Source of the DNA: PHAA01 sp034678805
GTDB lineage: Bacteria; Bacillota; Syntrophomonadia; Syntrophomonadales; Syntrophomonadaceae
Assembly (NCBI GenBank): GCA_034678805.1
Contig: JAXDBN010000213.1
Span: forward strand, 1-33,278
Direction: 5' to 3'
DNA length: 33,278 nucleotides
The number at the start of each line of letters is the position of its first letter. The stretch's first letter is position 1. The notes beneath the pieces are model-generated. The model did not search any database, was not told the DNA's origin, and saw only the letters and a list, made by a program, of their open reading frames with translations. A program made the position numbers and the translations under genes. This document shows positions 1 to 7,262 of the stretch, one piece after another.

Positions 1-133
1 GATCTGCATTTAGAGAACCGGGAGCACTAAGACTAAAAAGCGTGTCTGCTTTAGCAGGACTTATCCCTGGCCCAAATAAAAGCGCGATGGTCATCACAAG
101 GACTAATAGACAACTAATTCGACCTCTGTTCAT
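1..133 (-). CDS. Exported protein, N-terminal part only (runs off left edge)
   Basis: An open frame reads leftward from an ATG at 133 to the window edge, giving 44 residues. It begins with Arg at positions 3 and 5, then a hydrophobic stretch (about residues 8-24) and an Ala-Lys-Ala-Asp sequence that looks like a signal peptidase I site near residue 30. The start is supported by a purine-rich GAGGGGGAA site just upstream; an in-frame ATG at 154 would lie upstream of that site. The mature protein is outside the window, so no function can be given. It is divergent from the 3D-domain gene at 540. Confidence 0.6.
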   Translation of the reverse strand, partial: MNRGRISCLLVLVMTIALLFGPGISPAKADTLFSLSAPGSLNAD

Positions 134-539
134 ACCTGATTCCCCCTCTTCCATATTTTTTATATTATACGATAAAAAGGTATGCCCAGGAGCGCTTGTG
201 ATATTTGTTACCATAAATAACGGAGGGGAATCCTGGAGATAGTATGTTTTTTTTGAATTTATGTATTATTACTTCTGGGCTTTTTACACACTACCACCTG
301 CGCCAAGTAATCCCACAGTATAGGATTTCAGAAGAGATGTCAGGATTGGACTAAATTCCAGATAACAACCAAGCATAGCAGAGCATGTCCAAATCAGATA
401 GCTTATAACGTGTTTGATCATAAATGGAGGCTTCAGTTAGACTTAGAACATGTACTACCTTCTAAACTGAGTTAAGCCCTCTAACCGATACTTGATACGT
501 ACCAGGAAAGGTGCCTAGAGTTTAGAAAGGAGTTAAAAG
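134..539. other. Divergent intergenic region with structured leader
   Basis: About 400 bases lie between the left-edge exported protein and the 3D-domain gene. No convincing gene is seen; a 34-codon frame from the ATG at 243 is poor in composition. The right half (431-530) contains several inverted repeats that end at the ribosome-binding site of the next gene and are listed separately. I looked for the conserved boxes of the ydaO/c-di-AMP and GEMM/c-di-GMP riboswitches, which often sit before wall-hydrolase genes, and did not find them. Confidence 0.5.
431..530 (+). promoter_or_regulatory. Structured 5' leader that may sequester the ribosome-binding site
   Basis: The segment CCTTCTAAACT at 458-468 can pair with AGTTTAGAAAGG at 519-530 (11 bp, one bulged A). 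The 3' arm runs into the Shine-Dalgarno AAAGGAG of the gene at 540. An upstream segment, CTTCAGTTAG at 431-440, can pair instead with CTAAACTGAG at 463-472, which uses the same bases as the first stem. Between the arms, GTACC (499-503) pairs with GGTGC (510-514), and CTCTA (479-483) can pair with TAGAG (516-520). Mutually exclusive stems next to a ribosome-binding site suggest a cis-acting switch, but no known riboswitch class was recognised. Confidence 0.4.
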
Positions 540-1184
540 ATGTCGGGAAAAAAGATCATTACTTTCGTATTTGTCATTACACTATTGTGCAGCGGCCTCA
601 TTTGGCCAAACAAAGGTCCAGCCATGGCAGCCTCCAGCCTGGCATGGGGTTCCCAAGGAGCTGAGGTAGTACATATGCAGCAAACGTTGAATGAGAAGGG
701 CTACTGGTGCGGCGATGCCGATGGCGTCTTCGGTCCCCTAACCTACCAGGCCGTCATCAGATATCAAAGGGATGCAGGTTTGACTGCAGATGGTATTGCT
801 GGCCCCAACACCAGGCAAACCCTTGGAATTGATTCGAATTATTCTACTCTATCCAGATCCGGATCTACTGTATCCCGTTCTGAATCTTCACGCAGCGGTC
901 AGGTTTTTACCATGGTAGCGACCGCTTACGACGGCTGCTATGAATGCAACAAGCCATATTACGGTTACCCATCTTATATTGGACTTCCTTTGGCGCGTGG
1001 TATAGTTGCAGTTGATCCTAAAGTGATTCCCATGGGAACCAGGCTTTATGTAGAAGGTTACGGTAACGCCATCGCCGCTGACCAGGGCAACGCCATTAAG
1101 GGGAACCGGATAGACCTTTTCTTTGATACCCATGCGGAAGCATTAAGGTACGGCATGAAAACGGTAAAAGTCACCATCCTGTGA
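540..1184 (+). CDS. Secreted peptidoglycan-binding protein with 3D domain
   Basis: The 214-residue protein has a signal peptide (Lys-Lys, hydrophobic core to about residue 30). A PG_binding_1 domain follows (about 35-95, with the GDADGVFGPLTYQAV pattern), then a Ser-rich linker (about 98-120). The C-terminal 3D domain (about 122-214) is a double-psi beta barrel related to the MltA lytic transglycosylase core and is named for three conserved Asp. Candidates here are the Asp in AADQG, the Asp in RIDLFF and the Asp in FFDTH. Such proteins are exported wall-remodelling enzymes, known from Bacillus YocH and from spore or resuscitation factors. A strong AGGAG site precedes the ATG. The gene is monocistronic, with its own terminator at 1213-1243 and a structured leader upstream. 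Domain assignment is firm; catalytic activity is inferred. Confidence 0.88.
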   Translation: MSGKKIITFVFVITLLCSGLIWPNKGPAMAASSLAWGSQGAEVVHMQQTLNEKGYWCGDADGVFGPLTYQAVIRYQRDAGLTADGIAGPNTRQTLGIDSNYSTLSRSGSTVSRSESSRSGQVFTMVATAYDGCYECNKPYYGYPSYIGLPLARGIVAVDPKVIPMGTRLYVEGYGNAIAADQGNAIKGNRIDLFFDTHAEALRYGMKTVKVTIL

Positions 1185-1212
1185 AGATCCTTATTAACCA
1201 ACAATAGAGTTT

Positions 1213-1243
1213 AAAGCGCTGCATTCAATGCAGCGCTTTTTTT
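1213..1243 (+). terminator. Rho-independent terminator after the 3D-domain gene
   Basis: The near-perfect stem AGCGCTGCAT / ATGCAGCGCT with a 3-base loop is followed by a run of seven T. It lies 30 bases beyond the stop codon. Confidence 0.92.
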
Positions 1244-1655
1244 AGAGAAATATAGATTAATGATTAGTGAGATCTCATCAGTTACGGCGATCACATAACG
1301 TAATCTAACTATCCGGTATTCGAATTATAGTACAATGATTGCATCATTTGCAGCCGCCATCATCTCAACTGTGAAGTCCGGTAACTGACCGAAAACTGGT
1401 CCCAACGATATTTTTACTTATTTAGTTGGACTTATACTGATGGCTTCTGGTATTATATTTAATAGAATGTGATCTGCGCATAAATAATCAACTTCAATCG
1501 TATTATTAAATAGAGTACTGAACATCTACAGAAGTCCCCCTTCTGTAAATAAGAAAAGAAACGCTGTGAAATCTTATTTTGCAGCGTTTCTTGTTTCATG
1601 GACACAATTTGGATTATAGTAATATATATTTATACATATAGGAGGAGAATTAGCG
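1244..1655. other. Non-coding stretch with two hairpins and a possible gene remnant
   Basis: No intact gene is seen over about 410 bases. The frame at 1335-1472 reads through one in-frame TGA (1386) and ends in a hydrophobic segment (TYLVGLILMASGIIF) resembling the last helix of a small drug/metabolite-type transporter; it may be decayed or chance. A hairpin, TACAGAA (1527-1533) with TTCTGTA (1541-1547), and a second, terminator-like hairpin at 1557-1595 lie before the YbjQ gene. Confidence 0.4.
1557..1595 (+). terminator. Terminator-like hairpin upstream of the YbjQ gene
   Basis: AGAAACGCTG (1557-1566) pairs perfectly with CAGCGTTTCT (1582-1591) and is followed by TGTTT. There is no intact gene just upstream on this strand. 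It may be the terminator of a lost gene, or a leader structure of the YbjQ gene, whose ribosome-binding site begins about 50 bases later. Confidence 0.5.
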
Positions 1656-1970
1656 ATGATATTAACAACTACTCCGGCAATCGATGGTCATCGTGTAGTT
1701 GCTTACTTGGGGCTGGTAACCGGAGAAGCCATTATGGGCGCTAATGTAGTTAGGGACATTTTTGCCAGTATCACTGATATTGTGGGTGGACGCTCCGGTG
1801 CCTATGAAACTAAATTAGGCGAGGCAAGGCGTTTGGCAATAAGTGAAATGGAGGACATGGCACGCAATTTAGCAGCCGATGCCATAATTGGCATTGACCT
1901 GGATTATCAGGTAGTCCGTGACGGAATGTTAATGGTTACGGCAAGTGGTACGGCAGTAAAAATATCTTGA
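1656..1970 (+). CDS. YbjQ/UPF0145 family protein
   Basis: A 104-residue protein that matches the YbjQ (UPF0145, 'heavy-metal-binding') family over its whole length. It has the opening TTTPAIDGHRVVAYLGLVTGE, a central Gly-Arg-Ser-Gly-Ala-Tyr-Glu loop, and the ARNLAADAIIGIDLDYQVV core. The family forms small oligomeric rings; its biological role is not settled. An AGGAGGAGA site lies 9 bases before the ATG. It appears monocistronic, closed by the hairpin at 2013-2043 shared with the opposing gene. Family assignment is secure; a metal-related function would be a guess. Confidence 0.9.
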   Translation: MILTTTPAIDGHRVVAYLGLVTGEAIMGANVVRDIFASITDIVGGRSGAYETKLGEARRLAISEMEDMARNLAADAIIGIDLDYQVVRDGMLMVTASGTAVKIS

Positions 1971-2008
1971 ACTTCTTATCTGAATAAATTTTAAAACGTC
2001 AATATTGC

Positions 2009-2043
2009 TAAAAAATACCAGGATAATATCCTGGTATTTTTTT
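2009..2043. terminator. Bidirectional terminator between YbjQ and ketopantoate-reductase-like genes
   Basis: AAATACCAGGAT pairs with ATCCTGGTATTT, flanked by A-runs on one side and T-runs on the other, so it can end transcription from both convergent genes (stops at 1970 and 2046). Confidence 0.9.
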
Positions 2044-2045
2044 AC

Positions 2046-2963
2046 CTATTCTATACGGAAGCCAAATTTGGCAGCTATCATTTCGTAGGTAGGCACAGGT
2101 ACCTGGTACGTCTTGGCCAGTCGCAGCACTTCGTAAACCAGACCATCGATTTCGGATTTCTTACCATGGCGTATATCTCTCTGCATAGAGGTAGATGCAG
2201 TCGGTAACAGGCTATCCAATATTTTCAGGTTGGCAGCTACGATGTCCACAGAGAAATGTATACCCATAGCTATAGCCAGGTCGTCAATCTCCCGCATTAA
2301 GATAACGAATGTGTCCCTCACTATGCCTTCCCGCTGGGCTGCTCCAGCATCAATATTATAATAGGCACCACAAGCCGCCATTGGTGACACATAGGAGAAT
2401 TTCTGCAAAGCATCACGGCGGATGTTTTGAGATACAAGAGCAGTGATACCGCTATCTTCCAGGTCACTGGCTACTTGTTCCAGTACTGGCCGATAATCCT
2501 CAGGTTGCCGGGTGCCAAATACCACCCTGAAAATATCACCCGATACAAGGATGGTTCCGGGTCTCGTTATTTCAGCGGAGATATAAATACAACCATCTGT
2601 AACCAATAGGCCGGGCAGCTTAGCCTGCATCCTGGCTCCGGTACCGTAGATATTCAGTAGTGGAATTACCACAGTGCTTGTGCCTGAGATTCTCTCAATA
2701 AAAGGAATTATATCTTTCAGAGAATAATCCTTTACACACACAAAAATCACATCTGGTTGTTGCCGGTAATTGTCCATATCCGCAACATGCATAGGAAAAA
2801 CAGAGTACTTGCCTTTACGGGTAGTCTCCATTTTCAATCCGGAGGTATAGATTGCGGTCAGGTGCTCTCCCCGGTCGATTACAGTTACATCTTTGCCAGC
2901 CTCAGTCATGAAAGCGGCTATACTGCCCCCGGTGCCCCCTCCGCCTACTACTAAATACTTCAT
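2046..2963 (-). CDS. Ketopantoate reductase-like protein (ApbA/PanE family)
   Basis: The 305-residue protein opens with an NAD(P)-binding Rossmann loop (MKYLVVGGGGTGGS) and carries the ApbA/PanE C-terminal helical domain. The classic role is NADPH reduction of 2-dehydropantoate to pantoate in pantothenate/CoA synthesis. I chose the ATG at 2963 because GGAGGAATTACA precedes it and the Rossmann strand then starts at residue 1. Conserved Lys is present (LQKF, residue 188), as is the Glu-bearing KKSEIDGL segment. The Asn expected four residues after the Lys is Val (LQKFSYV), so substrate may differ from pantoate. The gene lies 30 bases downstream of the coiled-coil membrane protein gene and is probably cotranscribed with it; no other pan gene is nearby. 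Confidence 0.78.
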   Translation of the reverse strand: MKYLVVGGGGTGGSIAAFMTEAGKDVTVIDRGEHLTAIYTSGLKMETTRKGKYSVFPMHVADMDNYRQQPDVIFVCVKDYSLKDIIPFIERISGTSTVVIPLLNIYGTGARMQAKLPGLLVTDGCIYISAEITRPGTILVSGDIFRVVFGTRQPEDYRPVLEQVASDLEDSGITALVSQNIRRDALQKFSYVSPMAACGAYYNIDAGAAQREGIVRDTFVILMREIDDLAIAMGIHFSVDIVAANLKILDSLLPTASTSMQRDIRHGKKSEIDGLVYEVLRLAKTYQVPVPTYEMIAAKFGFRIE

Positions 2964-2992
2964 TGTAATTCCTCCATCAATATGGATTGGCC

Positions 2993-3688
2993 TTAGACAA
3001 CAAACCATATCAATATCATTAATCCCAATAAACAAATGATTACTATCACAGAAGCCATATTGAGTCTCTTTCGGGAATAAGCAACGTTGACATTTTGTCT
3101 ATTTATATCTTCCTGAATTCGGTCCAGTTCATTCGAAATTGCGCCTAATTTCCGGTAGAAAGCCTCCGCATCCATAATTGAATCTTCCTGCAGTTGGTTT
3201 AACTCTATGTTCAGAGCCGTCATCTTGCTGGCTATGATTTCCGATTCTTCGCTTGATCTCTGCTGAAGTCTATTCAAGTCATTATTAACTGTGGCTATTT
3301 TGTCAGCCAGTGCTTTGGAAGCGGCAATAGTCTTGCTAAAGGTGTCCATAACCACTTTAAAATATTCATTGCCTTCTTCTCCGCTTTGGAGAATGTGTTC
3401 ATCCAGCGCTTGATAAATTTGCTCCAGTTGGTCCGGTTGATCGATTTTGGACCATAAGATAAATTGAAAAATAGCCGAGAACGAAAACACCAACGCATCT
3501 TGTTCCAAAGTCATATGGCTTACATTATCTTTTTTTCGTAATATCTTGTTTAACAAATCCAGGCTAGCCATAGATGGCATATTGTCGTTGCGACCGTTGA
3601 GTAATTCACTCAGGTCAATCAGTAACCGGGCTAAGGACTGGGGGGTTTGACCTTCCAATTGACCCAGATCCAAAATGTTATTATCCAT
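2993..3688 (-). CDS. Coiled-coil protein with C-terminal membrane anchor, unknown function
   Basis: A 231-residue protein I do not recognise. Residues about 100-205 have a repetitive heptad-like pattern in three related blocks (ANNDLNRLQ, ALNIELNQLQ, AISNELDRIQ types), predicting a long coiled coil. The last ~21 residues (MASVIVIICLLGLMILIWFVV) form one membrane helix, so the protein would be tail-anchored with the coil in the cytoplasm. The ATG at 3688 is chosen because GGAGGATTATT directly precedes it; a TTG at 3703 would overlap that site. It is followed after 30 bases by the ketopantoate-reductase-like gene, suggesting a shared task. Confidence 0.72.
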   Translation of the reverse strand: MDNNILDLGQLEGQTPQSLARLLIDLSELLNGRNDNMPSMASLDLLNKILRKKDNVSHMTLEQDALVFSFSAIFQFILWSKIDQPDQLEQIYQALDEHILQSGEEGNEYFKVVMDTFSKTIAASKALADKIATVNNDLNRLQQRSSEESEIIASKMTALNIELNQLQEDSIMDAEAFYRKLGAISNELDRIQEDINRQNVNVAYSRKRLNMASVIVIICLLGLMILIWFVV

Positions 3689-3740
3689 AATAATCCTCCG
3701 CAAATTACATATACATATATAGAACAGTCTAACATAATAA

Positions 3741-3769
3741 ACGTCCTGCAGACATTATCCGCAGGACGT
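3741..3769 (-). terminator. Terminator after the universal stress protein gene
   Basis: ACGTCCTGC (3741-3749) pairs with GCAGGACGT (3761-3769). On the minus strand the stem is followed by TTTATTAT, about 30 bases past the stop at 3798. It also separates this gene from the coiled-coil gene downstream. Confidence 0.75.
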
Positions 3770-3797
3770 CCCTAATCTAATAAGACCTAAATAGTTA

Positions 3798-4229
3798 TTA
3801 GTTTTCTTTTACTATTAACACTGGGCAATTGGCTTCCCCAACTACGCGTTGGGTAACACTGCCGATCAGCGCACCTCCCAGAGGGCTGTGACCCTTGCTC
3901 CCCATTACTACCAGGTAAAAATTATGCCGGAGTTCATCAATTATTGCATCGGCGGGACTGCCAGTAATAGTTTTGGTTGTAATAACTATATTAGCAGCAT
4001 CTAACCCTACCATGGTAGCATCCAGAACCTGCCCGCTTATTTGCTCGGGATTGGCATAAGTATAGGATCCTCCCAGGATAGTTGAGGATCCATACACTAT
4101 ATCCATAGAATTCACTACGTGGAGAAGTTCGATTTCAGAGTCAAACTGCCTGGCGATCTGGATAGCAGTGATGAGGGCGCGACGTGAATACCCTGAACCA
4201 TCAGTGGGAACCAAGATTCTTCCACACAT
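3798..4229 (-). CDS. Universal stress protein, UspA family, ATP-binding type
   Basis: A 143-residue single Usp domain. It starts with the typical ILVPTDGSGYSRRAL strand-loop-helix and ends with the nucleotide-binding signature G-x2-G-x9-G-S at residues 110-124 (GSKG...IGS), followed by CPVLIVK. The intact signature predicts ATP binding, as in MJ0577-type proteins, rather than the non-binding UspA type. It is a small cytosolic stress-related protein whose precise role is not known. GGAAGGTGA precedes the ATG. Terminator at 3741-3769; the small gene at 4310 lies upstream in the same direction with an 80-base gap. Confidence 0.9.
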   Translation of the reverse strand: MCGRILVPTDGSGYSRRALITAIQIARQFDSEIELLHVVNSMDIVYGSSTILGGSYTYANPEQISGQVLDATMVGLDAANIVITTKTITGSPADAIIDELRHNFYLVVMGSKGHSPLGGALIGSVTQRVVGEANCPVLIVKEN

Positions 4230-4309
4230 TTCGTCACCTTCCTAGTTTTCAGTAGTAAACCATATAATCCACAATACTATTCGATGTAGGCAGCTCAACA
4301 ATCATTGAT

Positions 4310-4531
4310 TTAATATGCTGGTCGGCAATCATTAATCGAGACGGTGAAGAAAGTCGCCGAGTACTGTTCGTTCCAGGCTACGAATCTAGTTTCTTCGCTA
4401 TTGGCATAACCATATACCTCCAGCAGCGTCCCTGCCGGGATATAAGTTGTTTTAGTGGTCAGGGAACCAGTGGCTCCTTTTTGTTTAAGTACTGTAGCGG
4501 TTCTGTCTACGGTCATAACTTTGAATATCAT
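4310..4531 (-). CDS. Small hypothetical protein
   Basis: A 73-residue frame starting MIFKVMTVDRTATVL, with an AAAGGTGA site nine bases before the ATG. No family is recognised. The composition (many Thr, Ser, aromatic residues; alternating beta-type pattern) fits a small beta-rich domain. No signal peptide or membrane segment. It is likely real because of the ribosome-binding site, normal composition and lack of an overlapping competitor. A hairpin (AGGAATT 4569-4575 with AATTCCT 4583-4589) lies just upstream of the start. Confidence 0.55.
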   Translation of the reverse strand: MIFKVMTVDRTATVLKQKGATGSLTTKTTYIPAGTLLEVYGYANSEETRFVAWNEQYSATFFTVSINDCRPAY

Positions 4532-4739
4532 GTTCTCTCGTCACCTTTCGTTGCGGCAATATTATTATAGGAATTAGTTTACAATTCCTGCCTTATTCAT
4601 ATTATTTATACGTTACACGAGAGCATGATTTTAACGGATTACAGAATAGTTTTCCGATATATTACACAAAACAGTATCTTTTTGTAAATATATTCGCAAT
4701 TCAGCTGGGTTTAGACTGCTATGGGTTATAAATATCTAT

Positions 4740-5126
4740 TTAAGTTTTTTTACTTCTGCGCTTTGCCTCCGATTTCATTTTGTTTTCTTCAAGTCGATAT
4801 TTTACCATTCGGCTGATCAAGTCATAGGGTATAGGTTGATTGTCAGGAAATTGGACCGAGCCTTTAGCCGTCTTATAACTTGACAACTCTTCTTTAAAGG
4901 CATTTATTCCACTGGGGGTTGGATAAAATCCAATATGATTTTTGAAGGCAGCGAAAAATACGACGTAACCATTTAAATAGTAAGCTGGCATTTGATAGCT
5001 TATTTTCTCCTGCATTTCAGGGTCGGCTTCTTTGATTACTTCCCTAAGTCTTTGCAATTTTACTTGAATATCCGGATTGAACTGCAAGATGTATGCATCT
5101 ACGGATTGAGCGTCTGGGTTTTGCAC
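4740..5126 (-). CDS. DUF1801 family protein (YdhG-like)
   Basis: The 128-residue protein matches DUF1801: an opening SVDAYILQF, the ISYQMPAYYLNG segment, the GFYPTPSGINAFKEEL core and the SVQFPDNQPIPYDLISRMVKYR tail. Some members are called iron chaperones because of a frataxin-like fold, but the function is not established. The C-terminus is very basic (SEAKRRSKKT). The start is the GTG at 5126, preceded by GGAGAGA about ten bases upstream. It stands alone; no clear terminator was seen after it. Confidence 0.82.
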   Translation of the reverse strand: MQNPDAQSVDAYILQFNPDIQVKLQRLREVIKEADPEMQEKISYQMPAYYLNGYVVFFAAFKNHIGFYPTPSGINAFKEELSSYKTAKGSVQFPDNQPIPYDLISRMVKYRLEENKMKSEAKRRSKKT

Positions 5127-5363
5127 TTATTAAAGTCTCTCCTTCCGCATTTTTTCTCAATTATCAAATCTGTCTAGCTATTTATGTGTTATACTTCACA
5201 TTCTCTCTTTAATCATACTTTACTGGACTACTAAATTTTTGTATCAGAAAATGTGAATCTTCTCATTTGTATGATTTTGTTTTTCATAATTATATCTTCC
5301 TTCATATTCTAACGATTAATTGGGCAAATTAATTTATAGTTTGAAAGAAGGAGGTGTATATGA

Positions 5364-5540
5364 GTGGATCAGAGATCACGCGTAGAATCAGTAATCTCCC
5401 ATGTTAACATGGCAAAGAGAGATCTTGAACACTTCAGTAAAAGCGGTATGAACCAGAAGTCACAGCAAGAACTGGATCTGGCCTATAACTCCCTGAACGA
5501 TTGCATTAATCACTGCAATACAGCTATCAAAAGCATTTAG
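5364..5540 (+). CDS. Small helical protein, 58 residues, GTG start
   Basis: A short frame starting at the GTG at 5364 (DQRSRVESVISHVNMAKRDL...) and ending at 5540. AAGGAGGTG at 5348-5356 puts this GTG nine bases downstream, a good spacing. A competing ATG at 5360 is in another frame and stops after 15 codons. The product is polar and predicted mostly helical (EHFSKSG, QQELDLAYNSLNDCINHC), with two Cys near the C-terminus. No known family. A strong terminator follows directly, supporting a real transcription unit. Confidence 0.6.
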   Translation: MDQRSRVESVISHVNMAKRDLEHFSKSGMNQKSQQELDLAYNSLNDCINHCNTAIKSI

Positions 5541-5555
5541 TGTCCATTTATAAAC

Positions 5556-5580
5556 AAAGGACCGGTTTTCCGGTCCTTTA
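5556..5580. terminator. Bidirectional terminator between the 58-residue gene and dacF
   Basis: AAAGGACCGG (5556-5565) and CCGGTCCTTT (5570-5579) form a perfect 10-bp stem with a TTTT loop. It lies between two convergent genes (stops at 5540 and 5594). Confidence 0.92.
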
Positions 5581-5593
5581 ATATTTTTATTAC

Positions 5594-6892
5594 CTATTTA
5601 ATCGGTAAGCGTATTCTGTCCTGATCCAGTGAATAGTGTCTTTTCCTGCGCAGTCCTCTCTTAATTTTAAAATACCAACGGATGCTGAATAAAATAATAA
5701 TTATACTTAATAAGATTTTCATAATAACGCCAAGGATATTCAGTATCTTGTTCCCTGCCGTTTTTACCGGTAAATTGATCTGCACAACGATGACACCAAG
5801 ATCACTATACATATAATTATTTTGATTATTAAGAGACATATGGATTTGGACTTGTGGATTGTCGCTTGCGGTATCGGAAAGCAATGTATAGGCGACCAAA
5901 ACCTGATCAGGATTGATACTTTTATGCAGCAGACGGGTGGCTGATATTTCTTGTACCTGTTGAGCTATTTGTTCTGTGACTTGGGGATTTCCAGTAATAC
6001 CGTTTAAATTCGAATCGGTTAGGGCGGGCATAATAATTGTAGTATCATTAAATTGATCGAAACCATAATCTAGCAAAGCGGTCGTGTCCTTATAAACGCC
6101 AGAATTCGCACTTTTTAATACCACCGCAATGAGCTCCCGCTCACCCCTTTGGGCCAATGTTACCAGGGTATTTCCAGATTCCTTAGTGTAGCCTGTTTTG
6201 CCTCCGGTTACACCTTTATATTCATATCTGCCGCATTCAAACATTTTATGTTCGGCCCATAGATAACGGGTTTCCGGTTGTTTGTTGGTCGGAGGTATTA
6301 CGTAATGAGAAGTGCCAAAAATCCTGCGGAATTCGGGATTTTGTATAGCAGCCTGGGTGATAACGGCCATATCATAAGCCGTAGTTAAATGCCTGGGATC
6401 GGCCAGGCCATTAGCATTTGCAAAGTTGGTATGCCGGGCGCCGGCTTCGGCTGCCCGCTGATTCATCATTTTCACAAAATCAGGAATACTGCCGCTAATA
6501 TGTTCAGCAATACCGTTGCAGGCTTCGTTAGCTGAAGGCAGCATGGCAGCCATTAGGGCTTGTTCCATGTTGATCTGCTCACCTTCATCCAGGGCTATGT
6601 GAGCAGCCCCCAGTTCAATGCTGAATACGGCTTGGTGGGACATGGTTACAGTATCCTGAAGACTGGAGTTTTCCACCCCCAGCAGCACCGTCATTATTTT
6701 GGTGATCGATGCTGGATAGAGCTGCTCATCCATATTTTTTTCGTACAATACCTGCCCGGTTTGGGCATCCATGAGTACAGCCGCTTCCGATTCGATTGCC
6801 GGTACTCCAGACTCGATTTCAGCAGCCCCGGCAGGTTGAATATTTATTATAAGTAATAAAATTGCCAGATATATTCTTAAATATTTTTTCAC
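5594..6892 (-). CDS. dacF: D-alanyl-D-alanine carboxypeptidase (DacF/PBP5 type)
   Basis: The 432-residue precursor has a signal peptide (about 1-23, cleavage near AGAAE) and a peptidase S11 domain with all three penicillin-binding motifs: SITK (Ser62, Lys65), SAN (120-122) and KTG (232-234). It trims the terminal D-Ala from pentapeptides in peptidoglycan outside the membrane. After the S11 domain comes a region corresponding to the PBP5 C-terminal domain. A real membrane helix follows near residues 385-410 (ILLSIIIILFSIRWYF), then a basic tail (KRGLRRKRH). That is a stronger anchor than the usual amphipathic helix. GTG start at 6892 after AGGGG. DacF in Bacillus is a sporulation enzyme; the same role here is inferred. 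Ends at the terminator at 5556-5580. Confidence 0.9.
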   Translation of the reverse strand: MKKYLRIYLAILLLIINIQPAGAAEIESGVPAIESEAAVLMDAQTGQVLYEKNMDEQLYPASITKIMTVLLGVENSSLQDTVTMSHQAVFSIELGAAHIALDEGEQINMEQALMAAMLPSANEACNGIAEHISGSIPDFVKMMNQRAAEAGARHTNFANANGLADPRHLTTAYDMAVITQAAIQNPEFRRIFGTSHYVIPPTNKQPETRYLWAEHKMFECGRYEYKGVTGGKTGYTKESGNTLVTLAQRGERELIAVVLKSANSGVYKDTTALLDYGFDQFNDTTIIMPALTDSNLNGITGNPQVTEQIAQQVQEISATRLLHKSINPDQVLVAYTLLSDTASDNPQVQIHMSLNNQNNYMYSDLGVIVVQINLPVKTAGNKILNILGVIMKILLSIIIILFSIRWYFKIKRGLRRKRHYSLDQDRIRLPIK

Positions 6893-7262
6893 AAAACGCC
6901 CCTGTATAAATTATCATTAATAGTCCTGTTAGACTGACTAATATGTAAACATTGGGAATAAGCTTATCTGATCGAGCGCTTGGGTGACTTAAGTGACAGG
7001 TAAATAAGTTCCATCCCAATGATGAAAATCCTTCTTTCTAAACCAACATTTCATATTTTCGATCGAATTATCTGGGTTCTAATCATATATGAATAGATTG
7101 ACTCGCTTTTTGTGTTTTTTATCCAGTTACATATTTTACCATTTTGATGATAGAATTCTATTATCTGAATTTGATTCTTACGCACAATTTAAAGTTAATG
7201 CGATCTGCGTTTAACTTATATATTGTAATAACTTACCTGTTTGGATAGGAGAGTGAGTTGTT
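6893..7262. other. Divergent promoter region between dacF and the histidine kinase
   Basis: About 370 AT-rich bases separate two divergent genes, so at least two promoters should lie here. I see TTTACA-like and TATAAT-like hexamers but no pair with good spacing on either strand that I would assign. No small gene with a ribosome-binding site and no strong hairpin was found. Confidence 0.4.

Noticed and set aside
42..242. 66-codon open frame on the + strand
   Set aside because: It lies antisense to the signal-peptide start of the left-edge gene, has no ribosome-binding site and has poor composition.
300..539. c-di-AMP (ydaO) or c-di-GMP riboswitch before the 3D-domain gene
   Set aside because: The context is typical, but none of the conserved boxes of either class could be found; only generic inverted repeats are present.
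1621..1650. TTGGAT...TATACA promoter directly before the YbjQ gene
   Set aside because: The implied transcript start would fall inside the ribosome-binding site, leaving no leader for initiation.
2964..3035. Longer N-terminus for the ketopantoate-reductase-like protein
   Set aside because: The extra 24 residues would overlap the end of the coiled-coil gene and precede the Rossmann strand; the ATG at 2963 has the ribosome-binding site.
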